DNA from: Cytobacillus massiliigabonensis
GTDB lineage: Bacteria > Bacillota > Bacilli > Bacillales > Cytobacillaceae
Direction: 5' to 3'
NCBI RefSeq assembly: GCF_900199725.1
Contig: NZ_LT904903.1
Span: 970,353-1,034,352, forward strand
DNA: 64,000 nt
The notes under the pieces were generated by a model that saw nothing but the letters and a program-made list of their open reading frames with translations, made no database searches and was not told the origin of the DNA. Shown here piece by piece: positions 9,072 through 18,334 of the stretch (within the stretch, counting starts at the first letter, position 1; each line of letters begins with the position of its first letter). A program made the position numbers and the translations under genes.

Positions 9072-12000
9072 ATTTAGCTGGCACATGGAAGGTGACGACG
9101 GTGCCGAGGTTAGGCGTACTCTTAATTTTTAATCCTTCTCCAAAAAGCTGTTTTATCCGGCGATCCGTGTTTCTTATCCCTACACCCATTCTTTCCTGTG
9201 ACTCATTTTCTTTTTTGAAAAGCTGTTCAAGTTTATTTTCGGTCATACCTATTCCATCATCTTGAATGGAGATTTTAATATATTCAGGCTGTTTCTTTAT
9301 GTGAATAGATAATGTTCCGCCGTTCGTACGCTGTAATATTCCATGCTTAATGGCATTTTCTACTAACGGCTGTATGGTCAGCGGAGGTATTTTTATATCA
9401 ATATTATCATCCATATCCCACTGTACGTTAAGCCTATCACCAAACCGTGCGTTTTCAATAAATAAATAGGATTGTACGAGAGATAGTTCATGATCTAAGG
9501 GTACGAATGGATTCGTGTTTTCAAAATCAAAGCTTAACCGCAGATAATTGCTAAATTCTTCAAGAAGCTCCTGCATTTTAGTAACATCCATCATTCCAAG
9601 AGCGGCGATTGAATTGAGCGTGTTGAAAAGAAAATGCGGCTGAATTTGTGATTGCAGCCATGCACCTTCCATACGCAGCTGCTCTTCTATTGATAACTTC
9701 AATTCTGTTAATGCTCTAACTCGTGCTTTTAATTCGGAAGCATCAACAGGTTTCATCACATAGTCATTTGCTCCTGATTGAAAACCAGTTAATATATCCT
9801 CTGATCGAGCCCGTGCCGTTAATAGCAGAATAGGCAGTTCCGAAATAGTATACCGTTCCCTGATCATCACAGTTAATTCATAGCCGGATATTTGAGGCAT
9901 CATTACATCAGAGATAATTAGGTCATAATGGTCTTCTTTCAGCTTAGCCATAGCTTGATGAGCACTTGTCACTGTGATCATCTCGTAATTTTCTGCTTCG
10001 AGAATCTGTGTGAGTACATGTAAATTAACCGTATCATCATCGACAGCCAAAATTTTTGCTTTCTTTTTTGAAGCATTCCTTTGCTTAAGAGATAGCTGAA
10101 CTGAATCCGATGGCTCGATTGCGGCGGCTGTCATATCAATAAAGTTATTCGTTTTTGAGATATTGTTTAATTCTTCATCGTAAAATATATCATTCATTAT
10201 AGGAAGTGAAAAGGTAAAGATAGAACCTTTTCCAATAGTTGAACGAACAGTCAATGTTCCTTCATGTAATTCTACTAATTCCTTACAAATGTTTAATCCA
10301 AGTCCAAATCCTCCGCTTACACTAGAGGAATTTATTGCTGTCTGCTCATAAGGATTGAATATTTTTGTTAATGCATGCTCTTCAATTCCAATGCCAGTAT
10401 CTTCTACGTGAATAAAGGCTAACCCATTATTTGTTTCAGCACGAATAGTGATCGATCCTTCATCTGTATACTTGATTGCATTATGAATTAAGTTAAAAAG
10501 AATTTGAATTAAACGATTCTCATCTGCTTTAATTGCGGGAAATGAATGAGGAATAACCACGTGAAATTGAAGAGGTTTTCCTTCAGCCATTAGCTTTGTC
10601 ATATCGAGAACACCATTTACAATTGCATGAATATTAATCTTTCCAACGTTTAATTGAACGGTCTTTTCTTTCAATCTTTTCACATCAAGCAAATCGTTCA
10701 ACATCAATGACATTCGTTTACTGACATCCATTAATATTTCTAGCCGTTTTCTGTGCTCTATGCTTGGGGAGATAACTTTATCCTCCAAAATTGTTTGGAC
10801 GATATTCATAATCCCGTGTAATGGATTTCTTAATTCATGGGATGTATTAACTAAAAACTCATCCTTCTGTTTATCTTCGAGCTGCAGCTTTTTAGTCAGC
10901 TGCTCTGCTTTGGCAGTTACTAAAAAATAGCGCTTAAACCAAAATGCAGTAAATGCAAGAACGGCAAAAATGAGATCAAAAGGATAATGCATGTTGATCG
11001 GTGCCAAAATTGTCCAAAGAATATTTACACCAATGCTTATGCATCCAAGCAGCAAAAAAATAAGTTCTTTATTATTTTTTTGTGACTTTTGCAGCATAAT
11101 TGTTGCGATTGAAACGATGATAGAGAAAATTAAAGCTGAGCTAAGCAAGACTTTAGAAGTCATGATAATGTACTTAGGTTCTGCAATTAGAACAAATAAG
11201 AAATAGAGTATACAAAAATAGGAATAGCCCAGCACGAAATTATTTTTCTTTTTTAAAGGATATAGGCTATTGATTACCAATGGAATAAATGCACTTACAC
11301 CAATATAGGAAAAATAAATGATTTTTAATGACCATTCGTATTCAAACGAAAACCATTTTAATAATAATTTATCATCAGACACTAGCACACTGAGAATCGC
11401 GAATAATAGCAAGATGGAAAAGTAAATCAATCCCTTGTTTGGCTTGGATCCGATAAAATTCGCAATGAGTGCATATACACTATGTAAAAGTAAAACAACA
11501 CATAACAGCAGCTGTAATCCGATTGAAAGATAGGTTCTTAGATTAATTGCTTCAATTGTCCCTATGCGAAGCGGTTTGAGTATACCGCCTTTTTTTGCGT
11601 TGGCGGACACATGAATAACTAAGTCTATTTCATTATCAACTGGTTTAAATGTAACGGTGTAGGGAATGTTATTGCCATAATGGTCTTCTAGCTTAGTTGC
11701 TGGCTGTCCAGTTTGTCCGATAAATTGACCATTCACGTATACAGCGGAAGCATTATAAATATAATCTAACTTCAGCCCGTATACTTGATAGTCATGGTCA
11801 TCAAGCAGAATCCGCAGTTTATAGGTGCCATAGTAATAAGAAGGTTTATGATCCTTAGGAAATGCATCGTTCCAATTTTCAGGAACATGCTGAAATTTTT
11901 TCTTTTCCTCATCAAGGGCGTTATTCGGTAGACCGGGAGTTAGAAAAGTGGATGGATAAAACTCCCACTCGCCATTCAGCGTAAGTGTTTGGGTAGCAGT

Positions 12001-12165
12001 AAACTTTGTCCCGCGTAAATCAAGTACACCGCGTTCAGCTATTGGATTATCTTCATAATCAAACTTAGTTATGAAGTTTATCCAGGTTAAGCGAAAAGCA
12101 GAAATGAAAATGACGAAAATGATAATAATAGCGATCCATTTATTCTTATTGATTGGTTTCATCAT
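9070..12165 (-). CDS. Hybrid sensor kinase: 7TMR-DISM, HisKA/HATPase, REC, LytS-type kinase
   Basis: 1031 residues. An N-terminal anchor (~10-30) precedes an extracellular galactose-binding-like DISM domain (LNGEWEFYP motif) and about seven membrane spans (~215-415). Then come HisKA with His near 441 (NTSHELRNPLHG), an HATPase with DTGIGIEE and GGFGLGLNI boxes, and a receiver with phospho-acceptor Asp near 753 (SDVMMPQ). The protein ends with a second kinase module of the LytS/His_kinase type (His near 844 in QPHFLFNTLN) and its own HATPase (NAIKHG, DDGIGM). Two complete kinase modules in one chain allow an internal phosphorelay. The likely partner is the convergent REC-BTAD regulator. The extracellular fold suggests a carbohydrate ligand; that is inference. 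Confidence 0.9.
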   Translation of the reverse strand: MMKPINKNKWIAIIIIFVIFISAFRLTWINFITKFDYEDNPIAERGVLDLRGTKFTATQTLTLNGEWEFYPSTFLTPGLPNNALDEEKKKFQHVPENWNDAFPKDHKPSYYYGTYKLRILLDDHDYQVYGLKLDYIYNASAVYVNGQFIGQTGQPATKLEDHYGNNIPYTVTFKPVDNEIDLVIHVSANAKKGGILKPLRIGTIEAINLRTYLSIGLQLLLCVVLLLHSVYALIANFIGSKPNKGLIYFSILLLFAILSVLVSDDKLLLKWFSFEYEWSLKIIYFSYIGVSAFIPLVINSLYPLKKKNNFVLGYSYFCILYFLFVLIAEPKYIIMTSKVLLSSALIFSIIVSIATIMLQKSQKNNKELIFLLLGCISIGVNILWTILAPINMHYPFDLIFAVLAFTAFWFKRYFLVTAKAEQLTKKLQLEDKQKDEFLVNTSHELRNPLHGIMNIVQTILEDKVISPSIEHRKRLEILMDVSKRMSLMLNDLLDVKRLKEKTVQLNVGKINIHAIVNGVLDMTKLMAEGKPLQFHVVIPHSFPAIKADENRLIQILFNLIHNAIKYTDEGSITIRAETNNGLAFIHVEDTGIGIEEHALTKIFNPYEQTAINSSSVSGGFGLGLNICKELVELHEGTLTVRSTIGKGSIFTFSLPIMNDIFYDEELNNISKTNNFIDMTAAAIEPSDSVQLSLKQRNASKKKAKILAVDDDTVNLHVLTQILEAENYEMITVTSAHQAMAKLKEDHYDLIISDVMMPQISGYELTVMIRERYTISELPILLLTARARSEDILTGFQSGANDYVMKPVDASELKARVRALTELKLSIEEQLRMEGAWLQSQIQPHFLFNTLNSIAALGMMDVTKMQELLEEFSNYLRLSFDFENTNPFVPLDHELSLVQSYLFIENARFGDRLNVQWDMDDNIDIKIPPLTIQPLVENAIKHGILQRTNGGTLSIHIKKQPEYIKISIQDDGIGMTENKLEQLFKKENESQERMGVGIRNTDRRIKQLFGEGLKIKSTPNLGTVVTFHVPAK

Positions 12166-12394
12166 TCCGAGACATATTCCTTTATATTTTTTAAATTATT
12201 AGCTGTAAAAAAGAATATCAAAAGAAACTCTACATTTTCTATACTACACTATTAGGTTTATCAAGTAACACCACATTTTAATGCGCAGAGCAAAAATGGA
12301 TTGTTTCCGTCTATATAGAAAATATTTGAATGAAAAGGGGAAACCCATTAAGATAAACATTGTGAAAAAGCATCAGAAGGAAGGGTGAAATCGT

Positions 12395-13258
12395 TTGTTT
12401 AATTTTAAGACTTTTGATTGGGAAGGTTTGCTAATAGATGCCGGAGTAAAGGCTTTGGAGATTATTGGAATACTAATTGCTTTTGTCATCGTTAAGAAGA
12501 TTGGCAGAAAGGTTTTAGACCGGACATTTCTTAACATGAGCAAGAGGAAGAATATTTCGGAAGGCCGTGCTTTAACCCTGCATAGGCTTGCTGAAAATAT
12601 ATTGTCGTATAGTTTAATTTTTATTCTTGCTGCTTCCTTGTTTAATGCTTTTGGATTGCCTGTTGCAAGCTTAATTGCAGGTGCAGGAGTGGTAGGACTG
12701 GCGATTGGTTTTGGAGCGCAAGGACTTGTTAGTGATGTAGTTACAGGCTTTTTCCTATTATTAGAAAAACAATTAGATGTAAATGACTATGTTACAATCG
12801 GCAATATTGATGGAGTAGTAGAGGCGGTAGGCCTGAGAACGACACAGCTTCGAAGCTTTGATGGAACATTGAATTATATCCCGAACCGAGATATTTTGAC
12901 TGTGAGAAATCATTCCCGTGGAAGCATGCGTGCGCTAGTTGATATTGGAATTGCTTATGATGAGGACATCGATCATGCGATTGAAGTGACTCAGGCAGTT
13001 TGCGATCAGATGGCTGGAGAGAATCCAGTCATTGTGGAAGGTCCAAATGTCATTGGGGTTCAAGCTTTAGGAGCATCCGATGTAGTGCTGCGAGTAATTG
13101 CCAAAACAGAGAATGGAGAACAATGGGCGGTAGAGCGAGAGATTCGCAAGGCTATTAAAGCGGCTTTTGATGAGAATGGTATTGAAATCCCATACCCTCA
13201 TCAAGTAATGGTTCACAAAAATGAAGAAAATCTAGGGAAATCACGAGGGAATGAATGA
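12395..13258 (+). CDS. MscS-family mechanosensitive channel
   Basis: 287 residues with an N-terminal helix pair, then the pore-lining third helix (VASLIAGAGVVGLAIGFGAQ) rich in Gly/Ala packing residues. The MscS beta domain (QLDVNDYVTIGNIDGVVEAVG, PNRDILTVRNHSRG) and an alpha/beta C-terminus follow. It opens under membrane tension during hypo-osmotic shock. The size fits B. subtilis YkuT-like small MscS proteins. It starts at TTG 12395 behind GGAAGGGTG. It is a single-gene unit ending in a bidirectional terminator. Confidence 0.92.
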   Translation: MFNFKTFDWEGLLIDAGVKALEIIGILIAFVIVKKIGRKVLDRTFLNMSKRKNISEGRALTLHRLAENILSYSLIFILAASLFNAFGLPVASLIAGAGVVGLAIGFGAQGLVSDVVTGFFLLLEKQLDVNDYVTIGNIDGVVEAVGLRTTQLRSFDGTLNYIPNRDILTVRNHSRGSMRALVDIGIAYDEDIDHAIEVTQAVCDQMAGENPVIVEGPNVIGVQALGASDVVLRVIAKTENGEQWAVEREIRKAIKAAFDENGIEIPYPHQVMVHKNEENLGKSRGNE

Positions 13259-13269
13259 TTAATATAGAT

Positions 13270-13313
13270 GAAAAAAGATCAGTTCTACAAAAAATGTAGA
13301 ACTGACCTTTTTT
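13270..13313. terminator. Bidirectional terminator
   Basis: ATCAGTTCTACA pairs with TGTAGAACTGA, flanked by A-run and T-run. It serves mscS on plus and the DUF418 gene on minus. Confidence 0.8.
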
Positions 13314-13325
13314 CATACAATCATT

Positions 13326-14525
13326 TTATATTTGTTCTTTAACTTGTGAGTAATCAGGTATTGGCTCTGCCTTCTTCTTCGTATTTCCGCTCCATTTTAA
13401 ATACGTTCCGATTCTCATCAATTTTTCAAAAGGCCCCACCTTCCAAACCTTTAAATATAAATGGCTGGAGAGGACTTGGAGACCGTAAATTGAAATGGCT
13501 AATAATATTCCATTAAACACCCCGATTTGTCCAAATAATCCAATCCCATACCCATAAAAGATTGTTGTACAAATAATACTTTGAAGTAAATAGTTAGTCA
13601 TGGAAAGTCGTCCAACATTTTCAAATAGTTTTAGAAAAACCGGATTTACTCCTTTTGCATAAAACATTGAAAATGCAAATATATAACCGATGGCTAATAA
13701 TGGCGCTCCAAGCATTTCTGCCATACCTACCCAAGCAGTATTTGGCAGTAAATAAGGAATGCTCTTTAGAAGTAAGCCGATAGGGATGAGTATACTTGCC
13801 CAGCGTACATACAGCTTCCGTTCTTCGCTTGGCTGGGTAAACAAGCGGATTTTTGCCGTATACATCCCGAGTAAAAATAATGGGCACATCATAAACGGCG
13901 TAATAAGAATAACAAGTAGGTAGGCTTCAGGCGGAAGACCAAGCGGATCCTCTCCGCTATTCCGGAAATCTTTAATCTCAGAATAGCTGCCATCTGCATA
14001 AATAAGATTTGCCTTTTGAACGTATGAGTCTATTCTTTCTGCTTCTTCTGGTGTTTCCATCATATTTCCTAACCCGATGAGCGATGATAAAATGAGCAAT
14101 ATAACAGCCCAAATGAAGATGGTTTTTGGCTTGCGATTTAAGAAAATCATCATAATTAAGCCTAAGCAGCCATAAGAAAATAGAATATCGCCTTCCCACA
14201 CAAAAGTGGAATGCAGCAGCCCAAGAACGATTAATAGAAAGAAACGACGTGCGAAATGCCGTTTTACCTTTCCGCCATTTTCTTCAAGCTTTTCCTTCAT
14301 TTTAATCATCGAATATCCAAACAAAAACATAAAAATTGGCATAAAGCTGCCTTCCACAAATACCTTTAGCCAAATATTTGCCGCTTCATCACCGGTAAAT
14401 AATTTGAAGTGCTGCAGCTCATCCATTCCCCATATCCCGTATTGAAAAATAAGCATATTTGCCATTAAAATGCCGATTAAACTAAACCCTCTAATCCCAT
14501 CAATCATTGCTAGCCTTTGTTTCAT
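13326..14525 (-). CDS. DUF418-family polytopic membrane protein (YeiB/YrkO-like)
   Basis: 399 residues with about 10 predicted membrane spans. The opening motif IDGIRGFSLIGILMANM and the C-terminal NVGRLSMTNYLLQS, with a closing FGPFE-like GPFEKLMR, are typical of the DUF418/YeiB family, a relative of acyltransferase-3-like membrane proteins. Function in the family is not established. AAAGGAGAGG precedes the ATG. It is divergent from an OmpR-type two-component system; in B. subtilis the related yrkO lies beside the yrkP/yrkQ system (recalled), so regulation by the adjacent system is plausible. Confidence 0.85.
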   Translation of the reverse strand: MKQRLAMIDGIRGFSLIGILMANMLIFQYGIWGMDELQHFKLFTGDEAANIWLKVFVEGSFMPIFMFLFGYSMIKMKEKLEENGGKVKRHFARRFFLLIVLGLLHSTFVWEGDILFSYGCLGLIMMIFLNRKPKTIFIWAVILLILSSLIGLGNMMETPEEAERIDSYVQKANLIYADGSYSEIKDFRNSGEDPLGLPPEAYLLVILITPFMMCPLFLLGMYTAKIRLFTQPSEERKLYVRWASILIPIGLLLKSIPYLLPNTAWVGMAEMLGAPLLAIGYIFAFSMFYAKGVNPVFLKLFENVGRLSMTNYLLQSIICTTIFYGYGIGLFGQIGVFNGILLAISIYGLQVLSSHLYLKVWKVGPFEKLMRIGTYLKWSGNTKKKAEPIPDYSQVKEQI

Positions 14526-14678
14526 AATACCTCTCCTTTAATCAATTCTGCATACTCCTACTCTACTTTTTTCAGCTTTCAAGACAATGAACAAAACTTT
14601 ACTATTGGATTAATTTTTTCCATTTCGTTCAACTGTTCGTAAAGTTGCTATGCTACGATATGGGGGAGGTGGATACAC

Positions 14679-15392
14679 ATGGAAACAAACAACATCTTAA
14701 TTGTGGATGATGAAAAAGCAATCGTGAAAATGCTGGAGCTGATGTTGAAAAAGGAAGGGTTTCAGCATATTTATACAGCCCATACAGGCAGTGAGGCGCT
14801 TGCGATCATAGAAAAGGCAAAGATTGATATTATTATTCTCGATGTCATGCTGCCTGATTGCAGCGGATTTGAGCTTTGTCCGAAAATTCGTGAGAAAACA
14901 AATGCATATATTTTATTTTTAACAGCCAAGGTTTCTGATCTTGATGTGCTAACAGGATTTGCAACCGGCGGGGATGATTATGTCACGAAACCATTTAATC
15001 CGCTTGAAATAGCTGCCAGAATAAAAGCATATCTAAGGAGAATGCCTGCTGCTAAGGAACAGCCCGTATCTAAGACTACTAAATTATATGATTTTGGACG
15101 ATTTATTTTAGATGAGAGTGCCGGAGAATTAATTGTTAATGGAGTGCCAGTCCCATGTCCTACACAAGTATACTTATTGCTCCTTTATTTTTGTAAACAT
15201 CCGAATATCGTTCTTTCTAAAGCGACCCTGCTGGAAGCAGTATGGGGATTTGAACACTTTGTAGATGACAACACAGTGTCTGTTCATATTAGAAGAATTA
15301 GAGAGCGGATTGAAGAAGATCCAAGCAATCCTAATTTTCTGCTAACTGTCAGGGGTCTAGGCTATAAGCTTGTAAAAGGGAAAAAATTATGA
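14679..15392 (+). CDS. OmpR/PhoB-family response regulator
   Basis: 237 residues. The receiver has acidic VDDEK at the N-terminus, the phospho-acceptor Asp in IILDVMLPD (about residue 54), Thr in FLTAK and Lys in VTKPF. The C-terminal winged helix ends with the classic VHIRRIRERIEEDPS and VRGLGYKL. GGGGGAGGTGG precedes the ATG. It overlaps the downstream kinase gene by 4 nt (ATGA), so the pair is translationally coupled. It is divergent from the DUF418 membrane protein gene, a likely target. Confidence 0.93.
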   Translation: METNNILIVDDEKAIVKMLELMLKKEGFQHIYTAHTGSEALAIIEKAKIDIIILDVMLPDCSGFELCPKIREKTNAYILFLTAKVSDLDVLTGFATGGDDYVTKPFNPLEIAARIKAYLRRMPAAKEQPVSKTTKLYDFGRFILDESAGELIVNGVPVPCPTQVYLLLLYFCKHPNIVLSKATLLEAVWGFEHFVDDNTVSVHIRRIRERIEEDPSNPNFLLTVRGLGYKLVKGKKL

Positions 15393-17155
15393 ATCGATTA
15401 AGAAGGCGGCTATTCCTCCATTTCTCTTTACAATTTATATCATTGGCAGTTGCAATTATCATTCTATTCTTTTTTATTTTACTCATAGCAGTCGTTTGGA
15501 TAACGAAGGATGAATCTAAGTATAACTACTATCAGACGAAAATTGAAAGCATTTCGATGAATACTGGAAATTCCTTGAAAGAAGTTACGATGCTTGATGG
15601 CTGGGATAAGGATTTGGCTGAGGAAGGGATTTGGGTGCAAATCATTGATCATAAAGGGGATGTGATTGAATCAGGCAATGTTCCGGATACGATTCCTAAT
15701 CAATATAGCCAGCATGATTTACATAACATACAGGAAACAAACGAGCTTCAAGGATATTCCCTCTCCTTCTATTTAGAAACTTTGTATGAAGAGCCTTATT
15801 TATTTGTTTTAGGATATGAAGATGAAGCGCGTAAATTGCTGCAGCAAATGACTGCTGACTACGGAAAAGAAGGTATGGTTCCGAAAGCATATGTGAAGCA
15901 TGCGGAGGATAAACTTTCATCCATTGACGGATTGTTAAAAATTTATGATGCAAACGAAAAGTTAGTCCAATCGATCGGCAGCCAGTTAGATCTTGATAAA
16001 GAGCTGCCATTAGATATATTTATCCGGAAAGTAGCTCCTGACACGTATTCGACGAAAACAACGATAGTGAAGGATCCGCAAACGCAAGCCCTATGGGTTC
16101 TCTACACACCGAATGAAAATAAGCAGGAAATCAAGTTCGATTCATTGAAGGACATTATTATTGCGTTTGCTGCATCAGGTGTAGGTGTTCTTGTGATCAC
16201 CATTATTATTTCCTTTTGGAATGGCTTCCGCTATGGGAATCCGCTTTTTATTTTTACCAGCTGGCTTAGCCGGATGGGGACCGGCAAGTACAATGAAGTA
16301 TTAACAGAAAAGGAAAAGAAGCTTATTTTCCGGAAAAACGGGAAGGTTCGGCTGAAATATCGCTTATATGCAGAGGTTTTTCAAGCGTTTTATGCGATGG
16401 CAGAAAAATTAGCCGCATCAACAAAGGAGAGGGAGCAGCTTGAAAAAACAAGGGAGGAATGGATGACTGGCATTTCTCATGATCTTCGTACCCCTTTAAC
16501 GACGATGCAAGGCTATGGAACGCTATTGGAAAGGGGACAATATGAGTGGTCAAAACAAGAGCTTGAGGATATAGGGAAAACAATTGGCGAAAAAAGTGCT
16601 TATATGCTAAGCCTTATTGAAGACTTCTCTTTAAGCTTTCGATTAAAGAATAATGCTTCGCTTGTTGATTTTCAGCTAATTGAAGTAAATGATCTGCTAT
16701 CGAGCATTGTTAGTAAGTTTCATGAGGATAGGACATTAGCAGACTACCAGCTATCGTTTCATCCATTAAATCATAGTCTGTCTCTTCAAGTAGCCAAACG
16801 CTGGTTTGAAAGAATGATAGATAATTTAATATATAATGCAATTATTCATAATCCGGCTGGAACTTCTATCAGAGTAAGAATAGAAGCAGATGTGGAAAGC
16901 GGGAAGCTCAAGATCATCATTAAAGATAACGGAATAGGGATGGATGAAGAGACTAGAAAGCATTTATTTAATCGCTACTATCGAGGAACGAATACAGATG
17001 AACGGGTCGAGGGCTCTGGATTAGGAATGAGCATCGCTATGCAAATTGCCGAACTGCATAAAGGGGAAATTATCGTTGATTCAGAGTTAAATAGAGGCAC
17101 AGTGGTTACTGTTTGTCTTCCTCTTCTTAAGGATGGAAAGCAGCTGGAAACATAA
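15389..17155 (+). CDS. Membrane sensor histidine kinase
   Basis: 588 residues. The first membrane span is at ~18-38, followed by a ~215-residue extracytoplasmic sensor domain and a second span at ~255-277. HisKA has the phospho-acceptor His near 364 (GISHDLRTPLTTM). HATPase shows the N box (DNLIYNAIIHN), G1 (KDNGIGMDEE) and G2 (GSGLGMSIA). The extracellular domain is larger than in minimal kinases and has no fold I recognise. It overlaps its response regulator by 4 nt and ends in a strong terminator, so the system is a two-gene operon. Confidence 0.92.
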   Translation: MNRLRRRLFLHFSLQFISLAVAIIILFFFILLIAVVWITKDESKYNYYQTKIESISMNTGNSLKEVTMLDGWDKDLAEEGIWVQIIDHKGDVIESGNVPDTIPNQYSQHDLHNIQETNELQGYSLSFYLETLYEEPYLFVLGYEDEARKLLQQMTADYGKEGMVPKAYVKHAEDKLSSIDGLLKIYDANEKLVQSIGSQLDLDKELPLDIFIRKVAPDTYSTKTTIVKDPQTQALWVLYTPNENKQEIKFDSLKDIIIAFAASGVGVLVITIIISFWNGFRYGNPLFIFTSWLSRMGTGKYNEVLTEKEKKLIFRKNGKVRLKYRLYAEVFQAFYAMAEKLAASTKEREQLEKTREEWMTGISHDLRTPLTTMQGYGTLLERGQYEWSKQELEDIGKTIGEKSAYMLSLIEDFSLSFRLKNNASLVDFQLIEVNDLLSSIVSKFHEDRTLADYQLSFHPLNHSLSLQVAKRWFERMIDNLIYNAIIHNPAGTSIRVRIEADVESGKLKIIIKDNGIGMDEETRKHLFNRYYRGTNTDERVEGSGLGMSIAMQIAELHKGEIIVDSELNRGTVVTVCLPLLKDGKQLET

Positions 17156-17161
17156 GTGAGG

Positions 17162-17197
17162 CAAGCAGAAGAAAGTTACTCTTCTGCTTGTTTTTTT
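17162..17197 (+). terminator. Intrinsic terminator of the two-component operon
   Basis: A perfect 11-bp stem (17162-17172 with 17180-17190), a 7-nt loop and seven T residues. Confidence 0.88.
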
Positions 17198-17301
17198 ATG
17201 TTTTGATAGGTGCTAATGCAGAACTCTTTATACAATGTATTTGGCAGCGGCTTGTAATTTTCCATTGCCTTTTCCGCATATCGAATGGCTGCTTCCACCT
17301 G
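17176..17301 (-). pseudogene. C-terminal remnant of an unidentified gene
   Basis: The minus-strand frame from 17301 to the TAA at 17176-17178 reads VEAAIRYAEKAMENYKPLP and then a further 20 or so natural-looking residues ending KKQAEE. Two stop codons precede it in frame and there is no start or ribosome site, so it looks like the tail of a gene whose 5' part is lost. On the plus strand, starting near the same point, a separate short frame (17305-17369) also reads like a protein tail (HPELTEAKLKQRAET), which would fit a deletion that removed the 5' parts of two divergent genes. The rest of 17198-17470 holds nothing I recognise. Low confidence. Confidence 0.3.
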
Positions 17302-17470
17302 CTATCATTAGGAAAGTACATCCTGAACTTACCGAAGCGAAACTAAAGCAAAGAGCAGAAACCGTATAAGGAAAAAGGACTAAAAGCTTTAAGACACAAC
17401 CTTTATCTCTTTTCTTCCTGTATAATGACAGTACATTTGACAATGGAAATTTTAGTTGAGGTGAATACAG

Positions 17471-17752
17471 GTGAAAAAGGGAATAACTGCTCTCGGTTGC
17501 TTTTTTATCGCAATTGCTGCTTTTTTGTATGCGGCGAAACATATAACAGCTGCAATAATATCTGCATATATAAATACGCCTGACGTCAATTATTATGAAG
17601 GGGCATATGAGTTAATTGGTTTTGGCATGACATTCTGGACGCTGCTCTCTCTTCTTGCAGGAATCCTTTTCTTGCTTATCGGCATATGGCCATCTATTAA
17701 GGGAGTACTTCAGGTGAAGAATCCAAATAGCAGTATGAACAAAAACATATAA
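17471..17752 (+). CDS. Small two-span membrane protein
   Basis: 93 residues, starting at GTG 17471 with GAGGTGA about 7 nt upstream. The N-terminal hydrophobic segment (ITALGCFFIAIAAFLYAA, residues 3-20) and a second one near 55-75 (FWTLLSLLAGILFLLIG) flank a short polar loop with acidic residues and DVNYYEGAYE. I do not recognise the family. It is followed by what looks like the left half of a terminator (GAGGCTGACCC...) running directly into the 52-bp repeat array, so the array may have inserted at or within its terminator. Confidence 0.6.
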   Translation: MKKGITALGCFFIAIAAFLYAAKHITAAIISAYINTPDVNYYEGAYELIGFGMTFWTLLSLLAGILFLLIGIWPSIKGVLQVKNPNSSMNKNI

Positions 17753-18264
17753 GAAATAGAAAAAGTAAGAGGCTGACCCAAAAGGGAGGATTCTTAAACA
17801 ATTTAGGTTCTTCTATTATTCTGAGTTCACTTTATTCTAAAGTTGCTTATTTTCGGGAACCAATAGGCTCTATTGAGTTCATTTTATTCTAAAATTACCC
17901 GTTTTCAGGAACCAATAGGCTCTATTGAGTACAGTTTATTCTAAAATTACTCGTTTTCGGGAACCAATAGGCTCTATTGAGTTCGGTTTATTCCAAAATT
18001 ACCCGTTTTCGGGAACCAATAGGCTCTATTGAGTACAGTTTATTCTAAAATTACTCGTTTTCGGGAACCAATAGGCTCTATTGAGTTCGGTTTATTCCAA
18101 AATTACCCGTTTTCGGGAACCAATAGACTCTATTGAGTACAGTTTATTTTAAAATTACTAATTTTCGGGAACCAATAGGCTCTATTAAGTTCATTTTGAA
18201 CTAAACTGGCCTTTTGTTTGATTATGAGCATCTGATTGCACTCTTATAGTACCATCAATATATA
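17753..18264. other. Gene-free interval holding a tandem array
   Basis: Between the small membrane protein and the VOC gene there is no credible reading frame. The interval starts with a half-terminator-like GAGGCTGACCC, contains the 52-bp array, and ends with unremarkable AT-rich sequence before the terminator at 18265. Confidence 0.7.
17813..18205. repeat. Tandem array A, 52-bp period, ~7 copies
   Basis: The motif CAATAGGCTCTATTGAGT (once CAATAGACTC) recurs at 17861, 17913, 17965, 18017, 18069, 18121 and 18173, exactly 52 bp apart. Degenerate units flank both ends. Each unit also holds CCCGTTTTCGGG or a variant (CTCG..., TAAT...), a small 4-bp stem with a TTTT loop. Units alternate between GAGTTC and GAGTAC forms, suggesting a two-unit subperiod. 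No protein is encoded. Confidence 0.9.
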
Positions 18265-18312
18265 AGAAAAAGAGCTGTCCAATAGTCTGAAAATAGACTT
18301 CTTGGACAGCTC
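18265..18312 (-). terminator. Terminator of the VOC-protein gene
   Basis: A long nested hairpin: the outer stem of GAGCTGTCCAA with its complement encloses an inner AGTCT/AGACT stem. Read on minus it is followed by TTTTTCTT. Confidence 0.8.
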
Positions 18313-18334
18313 CTTCCTTTTTTCAAGCGATAGC

